Assembly (NCBI GenBank): GCA_023458995.1
Contig: JAEWVV010000109.1
Coordinates: 1-5,025, forward strand
Source of the DNA: Bacillota bacterium
GTDB lineage: Bacteria > Bacillota_I > Bacilli_A > Acholeplasmatales > Acholeplasmataceae
DNA: 5,025 bases
Direction of reading: 5' to 3'
Part shown: piece after piece, positions 1 to 5,025 of the stretch
Numbering within the stretch: position 1 is the first letter of the stretch
Layout: the number at the start of each line of letters is the position of its first letter
Translations under genes and position numbers: made by a program
Notes under the pieces: generated by a model
The model's input: only the letters and a program-made list of their open reading frames with translations
Database searches by the model: none
Told to the model about the DNA's origin: nothing

Positions 1-936
1 CTTCATGCCTATTTTGTTAATCATGCAAAAGTGATGAAATATCTAAAGAAAAAAGAAATACCAACCGTATGGACATTTCATTGTGAGTATATGTACACAG
101 GTAAATGTGGCTATGCCAATGACTGCACGAAATTTATGACAGAATGTCATCACTGTCCCCAATTGAATGAATACCCTAAAACAATTGCACTAGATTTTAC
201 GAGACATATGTTTCGTGTGAAGAAAAAACTATTTGAGGGTTATCAAAACTTAAATCTAGTGACACCATCATCATGGCTTAAAGATCGTGTAAACATGTCA
301 TTCTTAAAAGACTTTAATACCCAAGTGATTCATAATGGGATTGATACGAATAACATATTTAAAATGAGAAATGTCGATCATTTAGTTGATGAATTAAAGA
401 TTGATCAAGAAAACCTTATTTTACTATCGATTGCACCTAATATTATGTCCAATAGAAAAGGTGGTGCACTTGTCTTAAAGCTTGCTGAAAAACTCATCGA
501 TTTTCCAGTTCAGTTTATTATGATTGGTGCAGAATCACTTGATATCGAAGTTCCAAAGAATGTAATCTTACTTGGAAACATGAGAGATCAGATGCGTATC
601 GCTGATTTTTACAATCTTGCAGATGCTATGCTTCTTTTCAGTCAAAAGGAAAATTTTCCAACAACAGCTATCGAGTCTCTATCATGCGGTACACCACTCC
701 TTGCATTTGATACAGGTGGAACTAGAGAAACTGCACAGGAAGGATTTGGAACATTCATACCTTACGCAGATATCAAACAAGCAGAAAAACTTATTCGAGA
801 TCACATCATCACAAAGAAGACAGATGAACTTAAAAAGAGTTGTTCAGAAATTTATAGAAAACTCTATTCACCAGAAACGATGTATGAGAATTACGAAAAG
901 ATCTACTTGAAGTATGATCCAAAGATTCAAAAATAA
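1..936 (+). CDS. GT4-family glycosyltransferase, 5'-truncated by the window edge
   Basis: This is a probable cytoplasmic or membrane-associated retaining glycosyltransferase (GT-B fold, family GT4) that adds a sugar from a nucleotide-sugar donor to a growing surface glycan. The frame is open from base 1 (LHAYFVNHAKVMKYL...). The family's N-terminal domain matches across the GTG at 31, so that codon is internal and the true start lies upstream; 311 codons are visible. Nucleotides 70-165 hold a T-F-H-C stretch, then a cysteine cluster (codons at 82, 106, 124, 145 and 154), as in WcaC-like GT4 enzymes. The C-terminal donor domain begins near 421 (LLSIAPNIMSNRKGG). The E-x7-E motif is intact in KENFPTTAIESLSCGTP, with Glu codons at 649 and 673, followed by a TGG turn typical of donor binding. 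The gene ends in TAA at 934-936, 27 bases before the next gene. Donor and acceptor are unknown. The GT4 call is firm; the WcaC-like subgroup is from memory of the family. Confidence 0.9.
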   Translation, partial: LHAYFVNHAKVMKYLKKKEIPTVWTFHCEYMYTGKCGYANDCTKFMTECHHCPQLNEYPKTIALDFTRHMFRVKKKLFEGYQNLNLVTPSSWLKDRVNMSFLKDFNTQVIHNGIDTNNIFKMRNVDHLVDELKIDQENLILLSIAPNIMSNRKGGALVLKLAEKLIDFPVQFIMIGAESLDIEVPKNVILLGNMRDQMRIADFYNLADAMLLFSQKENFPTTAIESLSCGTPLLAFDTGGTRETAQEGFGTFIPYADIKQAEKLIRDHIITKKTDELKKSCSEIYRKLYSPETMYENYEKIYLKYDPKIQK

Positions 937-951
937 TCAGTATACGCTTTT

Positions 952-957
952 GAGGAG
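952..957 (+). promoter_or_regulatory. Shine-Dalgarno site for the second glycosyltransferase
   Basis: GAGGAG lies six bases before the ATG at 964, in the 27-base gap after the preceding stop. It is a strong, well-spaced site and fixes that start codon. Confidence 0.85.
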
Positions 958-963
958 ATTCAA

Positions 964-2082
964 ATGAAAGTATTGTTTTTAACAAATATTCCATCACCCT
1001 ATCTCGTTGAATTTTTTAATCTATTAGGAGAACATGTCGATCTCACTGTTCTTTTTGAACGTAAACATGCAGCAGATCGTCCAGAGAGTTGGAAGAACTT
1101 AGAATTCAAGAATTTTAAGGCATTATTTCCCTTTTCGTTTCATGTTGGAACAGAAAACGGATTAGTACCAAATATCGCATTTCATTTGAAGAGAAGTTAT
1201 GATATCATCATCTTTGGCAACTTTACAACACCAACTGGAATTCTTGGTGTGAGATGGATGAAACTTAACAGAAGACCTTATATTTTAGCGAGTGAAGGTG
1301 GACTTGCTAAAGATGGAAAAGGATTTAAAGAAAAGATTAAAAAATGGGTGATTAAGGATGCACCACTGATTTTAAGTGGCTGTGAACCAGGTGACCATTA
1401 TTTTATCACCTATGGTGCAAATAAATCGAATATCCGCCGGATTCCATTTACCACTCTTTTTGAAAAAGATATTGTCGATCTTAATTCATTAGAAAGTGAA
1501 AGAAAACGACTACGTAAGAAATACCAAATTTCTGATGATGAATTTGTGGTTATGACGGTTGGTCAGTACATTCCAAGAAAATCAATAGAGACGTTGATCA
1601 ATGTGTCATTATCTTTAGATAAGAAACATAAAACATGGATTATTGGTGAAGGACCACTTCGTGAAGATTACCGGAAAATGATTGAAAATAATGGTGCAAA
1701 ACATATAGAAATTCTTGACCAAATGACAAAAACAGAACTTCTTGATCGTTATAAAGCAGCTGACTTATTTGTTCTACCAACCTTATATGATTCATGGGGG
1801 TTAGTCATCCTTGAAGCGATGTCACAAGGACTTCCAGTCATTACAACTAAAACATGTGTTGCTGGTCAAGAACTGATTAAAGATGAAATCAATGGTTACT
1901 TAATTAATCAAAAAGATGAAGCAACCTTAAAAGATAAAATAGAAATCATCATGAATGATGAAAAACTAAGACTTGAGATGCAAAAAAACAATCTTGAGCA
2001 AATCAAATGGCAAACATTTGAGAATATGCTTATCATATACTTAAAAGCATTTGATGAATTTATAAGTAATAAGAAGAAGTAA
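964..2082 (+). CDS. GT4-family glycosyltransferase, complete
   Basis: This is a retaining GT-B glycosyltransferase of family GT4, expected at the cytoplasmic face of the membrane during glycan assembly. It has 372 residues, a normal length for the family. The N-terminus ([18 protein letters not shown]) is the first Rossmann strand and loop common in capsule-cluster GT4 enzymes of Bacillota. The linker falls near residues 175-190. The C-terminal donor domain starts with [12 protein letters not shown] near residue 197, followed by [11 protein letters not shown]. The E-x7-E position reads DSWGLVILE, with Asp276 replacing the first Glu and Glu284 conserved; D-x-WG is a recurrent variant in GT4, so the enzyme need not be inactive. 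The C-terminus is a Lys-rich helix (SNKKK). No signal peptide or membrane segment is seen. The start is supported by GAGGAG at 952-957. It sits between another glycosyltransferase and the UDP-xylose genes. Sugar specificity is not readable. Confidence 0.92.
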   Translation: MKVLFLTNIPSPYLVEFFNLLGEHVDLTVLFERKHAADRPESWKNLEFKNFKALFPFSFHVGTENGLVPNIAFHLKRSYDIIIFGNFTTPTGILGVRWMKLNRRPYILASEGGLAKDGKGFKEKIKKWVIKDAPLILSGCEPGDHYFITYGANKSNIRRIPFTTLFEKDIVDLNSLESERKRLRKKYQISDDEFVVMTVGQYIPRKSIETLINVSLSLDKKHKTWIIGEGPLREDYRKMIENNGAKHIEILDQMTKTELLDRYKAADLFVLPTLYDSWGLVILEAMSQGLPVITTKTCVAGQELIKDEINGYLINQKDEATLKDKIEIIMNDEKLRLEMQKNNLEQIKWQTFENMLIIYLKAFDEFISNKKK

Positions 2083-2116
2083 ACCGTATAAGATTAATGA
2101 CAGAGTCTTTATGCCT

Positions 2117-2126
2117 AAGGAAGGAA
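2117..2126 (+). promoter_or_regulatory. Purine-rich Shine-Dalgarno region that decides the decarboxylase start
   Basis: AAGGAAGGAA lies upstream of the ATG at 2138, with about 11 bases between its second AAGGAA and that ATG. This is slightly long but workable. The ATG at 2111 has no comparable site before it, and this purine tract would lie inside the coding region if 2111 were used. The site therefore favours 2138. Confidence 0.55.
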
Positions 2127-2137
2127 CTTTAAAAACT

Positions 2138-3082
2138 ATGAAAGATAACAAGAAAAGAATACTCGTCACAGGTGGTGCAGGTTTTCTAGGATCTCATCTA
2201 TCAAGAAGACTTATTCATGAAGGTCATCATGTGATCGCGATGGATAATCTCTATTCAGGATCAAAAAGTAACATCGAGGATTTACTAGAAAACCCTCATT
2301 TTGAATTTATAGAGCATGATGTCATCAACCCATATGATATAGAGGTAGATGAAATCTATAATATGGCATGTCCTGCAAGCCCTGTTCATTACCAAAAAGA
2401 TCCAGTTTATACGACAAAAACGAGTTTCTTTGGTGCATTACACGCTTTAGAAAATGCTAAAAAGTATAATGCAAAAGTCTTACAAGCAAGTACCAGTGAA
2501 GTTTATGGTGATCCTGAAGTTCATCCTCAACCAGAAAATTACAGAGGTTCAGTCAATCCGATTGGCATTCGTTCTTGTTACGACGAAGGTAAACGTGTCG
2601 CTGAATCACTCTTTTTTGACTATTTAAGAACATATAATGTCAACATCAAAGTTATTCGTATTTTCAATACATATGGTCCATCCATGCAAACAAATGATGG
2701 CAGAGTTGTCACAAACTTTATTGCACAAGCTTTAAAGAATCAAGATATTACCATTTATGGTAAAGGTGATCAAACACGTAGTTTTTGTTATGTCGATGAT
2801 TTAATTGATGGCATCATCAAAATGATGAATTCGGATTCTAGTTTTCATGGGCCAGTTAACCTTGGTAACCCTGTAGAATTCACCATGATTGAACTTGCAG
2901 AGCTTGTGATTAAGCTCACTGAGTCAAAATCAAAACTCATTAACTTACCACTTCCAAGTGATGATCCTACACAGCGTAAGCCTGTCATTGATTTAGCAGT
3001 AAAACAGTTGGAATGGACGCCGAAAGTTGACTTAAAAGAAGGTTTAATTAAAACCATTGATTATATGAAGTCACGTGTATAG
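2138..3082 (+). CDS. uxs: UDP-glucuronate decarboxylase (UDP-xylose synthase)
   Basis: This NAD-dependent short-chain dehydrogenase/reductase of the extended type oxidises UDP-glucuronate at C4, loses CO2 and re-reduces to UDP-xylose in the cytosol. From the ATG at 2138 it is 314 residues, the usual bacterial length. The NAD-binding GGAGFLG sits at residues 12-18. The UXS hallmark [10 protein letters not shown] follows the third strand region, and then [16 protein letters not shown] (Thr119, Ser120, Glu121). The catalytic Tyr148 and Lys152 lie in [15 protein letters not shown] and [14 protein letters not shown] line the substrate site, and DDPTQRKP carries Arg280, a family-conserved residue near the UDP-sugar. 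These features separate it from 4-epimerases and dTDP-glucose dehydratases. An in-frame ATG at 2111 would add nine residues (MPKEGTLKT) but lacks a good ribosome site. The TAG stop overlaps the next gene's Shine-Dalgarno, suggesting tight coupling with the dehydrogenase that makes its substrate. Confidence 0.94.
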   Translation: MKDNKKRILVTGGAGFLGSHLSRRLIHEGHHVIAMDNLYSGSKSNIEDLLENPHFEFIEHDVINPYDIEVDEIYNMACPASPVHYQKDPVYTTKTSFFGALHALENAKKYNAKVLQASTSEVYGDPEVHPQPENYRGSVNPIGIRSCYDEGKRVAESLFFDYLRTYNVNIKVIRIFNTYGPSMQTNDGRVVTNFIAQALKNQDITIYGKGDQTRSFCYVDDLIDGIIKMMNSDSSFHGPVNLGNPVEFTMIELAELVIKLTESKSKLINLPLPSDDPTQRKPVIDLAVKQLEWTPKVDLKEGLIKTIDYMKSRV

Positions 3083-3086
3083 GAGG
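3081..3086 (+). promoter_or_regulatory. Shine-Dalgarno site for UDP-glucose dehydrogenase, overlapping the upstream stop
   Basis: A perfect AGGAGG with eight bases to the ATG at 3095. Its first two bases are the last two of the decarboxylase TAG stop (3080-3082). Ribosomes finishing the decarboxylase end on this site, which favours coupled translation of the two enzymes. Confidence 0.9.
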
Positions 3087-3094
3087 ATTATTCA

Positions 3095-4261
3095 ATGAAT
3101 ATTAGTGTGGTTGGTATCGGTTATGTTGGATTATCCAATGCAATCTTATTAGCTCAACATCATCAGGTCATCGCACTTGATGTTTTAGAATCGCGTGTAG
3201 AAAAAATCAATCAAAGACTTTCTCCAATTGTTGATGAAGATATCTCTCTTTATTTAAAAACTAAAAAACTAAATCTGTTTGCGACAATGGACAAAGATTT
3301 GGCATACAAAAATGCTGAGTATATTATTATTGCTACGCCAACCAATTATGATCCAGTAACAAACTCGTTTGATACATCGACTGTTGAACAAACGATTGAA
3401 TCCATTTTAATGTATAACAAAAAAGCTGTTATTATCATAAAATCGACAATTCCTGTTGGTTTTACAGAAAGCATGAGAGAAAAATATCAAAAAGAAGATA
3501 TTATTTTCTCACCGGAATTTTTAAGAGAAGGAAAAGCTTTATATGATAATCTTTATCCATCTCGAATAGTTGTTGGGGATCAAGGAGAAAAGGCACATGT
3601 TTTTGCTAACCTTTTAAAAGAGGGAGCTTTAAAACAAGATGTGACGATTCTTTATACAGGTTCAACCGAAGCTGAAGCGATTAAACTTTTTTCAAATACA
3701 TATCTTGCGATGCGTGTTTCCTATTTCAATGAACTTGATACCTATACAGAAATGTTTGGTTTAAACACGAAAGCGATTGTTGAAGGTATTAGTTTAGATC
3801 CTAGAATTGGTCAGTTTTATAATAATCCATCATTTGGATATGGTGGATACTGTCTACCTAAAGATACCAAACAGCTAAGAGCTAATTACCAAGGTATCCC
3901 ACAAAATATCATCTCTGCAATCGTGGATTCAAATGATACACGTAAAAAACATATTGCTTCACAGATTATGAAGCAACATCCTAAAACAGTCGGTATTTAC
4001 CGGTTAACGATGAAAACAGGTTCCGATAACTTTAGGGATTCTGCAATCTTTGATATCATCACGATTTTAAAAGAAAATCATATCGAAATCGTGGTTTATG
4101 AACCAACATTAAATGATACATCCTTTATGGGATTTAAAGTTTATAATGATTTTTCATCATTTAAAAATCATAGTGATTTGATTGTTGCTAATCGCTTAGA
4201 TTCTGAACTTTCGGATATCAAACATAAAGTATATACAAGAGATCTCTATTCAAGAGATTAA
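3095..4261 (+). CDS. ugd: UDP-glucose 6-dehydrogenase
   Basis: It oxidises UDP-glucose to UDP-glucuronate with two NAD+ in the cytosol, supplying the neighbouring decarboxylase and possibly glucuronosyl transfer. It has 388 residues. The N-terminal NAD domain opens with VVGIGYVGLS (GxGxxG at residues 7-12), followed by the IALDVL strand ending in Asp, IIIATPTNYDP, and KSTIPVGFT. SPEFLREGKALYDN contains Glu141. The central helical region has EAEAIKLFSNTYLAMR with Lys197 and Asn201. The catalytic Cys253 lies in FGYGGYCLPKDTKQL with Asp257. The C-terminal UDP-binding domain has GIYRLTMKTGSDNFRDS and ends in VYTRDLYSRD. All expected catalytic residues are present. Length and many segments match, from memory, the short E. 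coli-type Ugd rather than the roughly 440-residue TuaD type of Bacillus, so transfer is possible but unproven. The start is set by AGGAGG at 3081-3086. The stop is TAA, 15 bases before the next gene. Confidence 0.96.
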   Translation: MNISVVGIGYVGLSNAILLAQHHQVIALDVLESRVEKINQRLSPIVDEDISLYLKTKKLNLFATMDKDLAYKNAEYIIIATPTNYDPVTNSFDTSTVEQTIESILMYNKKAVIIIKSTIPVGFTESMREKYQKEDIIFSPEFLREGKALYDNLYPSRIVVGDQGEKAHVFANLLKEGALKQDVTILYTGSTEAEAIKLFSNTYLAMRVSYFNELDTYTEMFGLNTKAIVEGISLDPRIGQFYNNPSFGYGGYCLPKDTKQLRANYQGIPQNIISAIVDSNDTRKKHIASQIMKQHPKTVGIYRLTMKTGSDNFRDSAIFDIITILKENHIEIVVYEPTLNDTSFMGFKVYNDFSSFKNHSDLIVANRLDSELSDIKHKVYTRDLYSRD

Positions 4262-4276
4262 AACAATGGGTGACCT

Positions 4277-5025
4277 ATGAAAATAACATTTTATTCAAAC
4301 TTCTTAAATCATTACCAAGCAGCATTATGTCAGGAATTCTACAAGTTATTAAAAGATGATTTTAAGTTTGTAGCAACTGAAAAGATACCTGAAGAACGTC
4401 TAAAACTTGGATTTAAAGATTTAAGCCAAGTTTATCCTTTTTCAATTAACACATACTCAAATGAAAAAGACCATCAACTCGCGATGGATTTAGCACTTCA
4501 AAGCGATGTTGTTGTTATTGGACTAGGTGATGTACCTAAATCCATCTATATCGAACGGATTAAACAAAATAAGATCACATTCTATTATTCTGAACGTTTA
4601 CTCAAAAAAGGATTTTATCAGCTTTTTCATCCAAGACGTTTACTTGAATTACTTTCAAATCATACAATCAATAGAAAGAAAAATATGTTTATGTTATGCT
4701 CAAGTGCTTATACACCACTTGATTTTAGTTATGTTGGAGCATATAAAAAGAAAACATACAAATGGGGTTACTTCTCAGAAGTCATTCAGTATGATATCGA
4801 TCAGTTGATGCTAAAAAAGAAAGCAAGTTCAAAGATTAAACTCTTATGGGCTGGTCGTTTTCTTGACTGGAAACATCCAGATGATGTTATTAAAGTCGTC
4901 AAAAAATTACATGATGAAGGTTATGACTTTGAACTTAACATGATTGGAGTCGGCGATACCTTTGATGACTGTAGAAATCTTGTTAAAACATATCAACTTG
5001 AAGAAAAAGTTCGCTTACTTGGAAG
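4277..5025 (+). CDS. GT4-type glycosyltransferase, 3'-truncated by the window edge
   Basis: The frame from the ATG at 4277 stays open to the window end (249 codons plus two bases) and gives a coherent protein, so this is a real gene cut by the edge. The N-terminus (MKITFYSNFLNHYQAALCQE) and the ATEKIPEERLKLGF segment resemble a GT4 group common in clostridial capsule clusters, where N-x-x-N-H-x-Q opens the acceptor-binding domain. LLSNHTINRKKNMFMLCSSAY and YKWGYFSEV follow in the first domain. The donor domain starts near residue 188 with KIKLLWAGRFLDWKHP, then LNMIGVGD. The E-x7-E motif would lie beyond the edge, and about 120-150 C-terminal residues are probably missing. There is no strong Shine-Dalgarno; a weak GGGTGA sits only three bases before the ATG. 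Translation may depend on coupling from the gene upstream. Substrates are unknown. Confidence 0.88.
   Translation, partial: MKITFYSNFLNHYQAALCQEFYKLLKDDFKFVATEKIPEERLKLGFKDLSQVYPFSINTYSNEKDHQLAMDLALQSDVVVIGLGDVPKSIYIERIKQNKITFYYSERLLKKGFYQLFHPRRLLELLSNHTINRKKNMFMLCSSAYTPLDFSYVGAYKKKTYKWGYFSEVIQYDIDQLMLKKKASSKIKLLWAGRFLDWKHPDDVIKVVKKLHDEGYDFELNMIGVGDTFDDCRNLVKTYQLEEKVRLLG

Larger units (their letters stand above)
1..5025 (+). other. Part of a polysaccharide biosynthesis operon
   Basis: Five same-strand genes are separated by 12-55 bases, and I see no convincing promoter or hairpin-plus-U-tract terminator between them. Three are glycosyltransferases and two make UDP-glucuronate and UDP-xylose. 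Both edges cut glycosyltransferase genes, so the cluster continues in both directions. Flippase, polymerase, initiating transferase or ABC exporter genes would be expected nearby, but none is in the window. Co-transcription is inferred from spacing. Confidence 0.8.

Noticed and set aside
617..910. 97-residue + strand reading frame inside the first glycosyltransferase
   Set aside because: It is a shifted frame within a strongly supported GT4 gene, with no ribosome site and no recognisable protein features.
31..936. A complete gene starting at the GTG at 31
   Set aside because: The frame is open to base 1, and the upstream residues LHAYFVNHAK continue the family's N-terminal domain. No ribosome site precedes 31, so this is an internal codon of a truncated gene.
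2051..2092. Possible promoter before the decarboxylase (TTGATG at 2051 and TATAAG at 2087)
   Set aside because: The 30-base spacing between the boxes is far outside the usual range of about 17 bases, and such hexamers are frequent in AT-rich DNA.
2845..3057. 70-residue - strand reading frame inside the decarboxylase
   Set aside because: It is antisense to a well-conserved coding region, and its Ser-rich translation looks like a complement of that gene.
4242..4258. Inverted repeat ATCTCT-ATTCA-AGAGAT at the end of ugd, as a terminator
   Set aside because: The stem is only six AT-rich pairs, no T-tract follows, and it encodes the conserved C-terminus of Ugd. A coincidence of coding sequence is more likely.
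4527..4808. 93-residue + strand reading frame near the right end
   Set aside because: It lies in another frame of the truncated glycosyltransferase at 4277-5025, whose translation matches a known family.
1..5025. CRISPR arrays, tRNA or rRNA genes, insertion sequences, long repeats
   Set aside because: Coding sequence fills nearly the whole window, and I saw no repeat arrays, transposase motifs or RNA-gene signatures in the short gaps.

Overview
The window is an uninterrupted stretch of a surface-polysaccharide (capsule, exopolysaccharide or cell-wall glycan) biosynthesis cluster. All five genes lie on the + strand, packed head to tail. The DNA is AT-rich, start regions carry Gram-positive-style Shine-Dalgarno sequences (GAGGAG, AGGAGG), and every tryptophan seen is TGG with no in-frame TGA. 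This suggests a low-GC bacterium of the Bacillota, or a standard-code Mycoplasmatota relative such as the Acholeplasma/Izemoplasma type. The assignment is inferred from composition only and is not secure.

Layout: (1) 1-936, the 3' part of a GT4-family glycosyltransferase whose start lies left of the window; (2) 964-2082, a complete 372-residue GT4 glycosyltransferase; (3) 2138-3082, UDP-glucuronate decarboxylase (UDP-xylose synthase); (4) 3095-4261, UDP-glucose 6-dehydrogenase, 388 residues; (5) 4277-5025, the first 249 codons of a third GT4-type glycosyltransferase that runs off the right edge. Gaps are 27, 55, 12 and 15 bases. I see no convincing promoter or terminator, so the genes are probably co-transcribed from a promoter outside the window.

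The two central enzymes form a complete route. The dehydrogenase oxidises UDP-glucose to UDP-glucuronate, and the decarboxylase converts that to UDP-xylose. The three glycosyltransferases presumably build an oligosaccharide or repeat unit that uses UDP-xylose and/or UDP-glucuronate among other donors. Their individual donors and acceptors cannot be read from the sequence.

I do not see a new kind of system here. The points most worth a second look are the compact UDP-xylose module, the strong resemblance of the dehydrogenase to the short enterobacterial Ugd type, the cysteine cluster in the first glycosyltransferase, the start choice of the decarboxylase, and small overlapping reading frames at two gene junctions.
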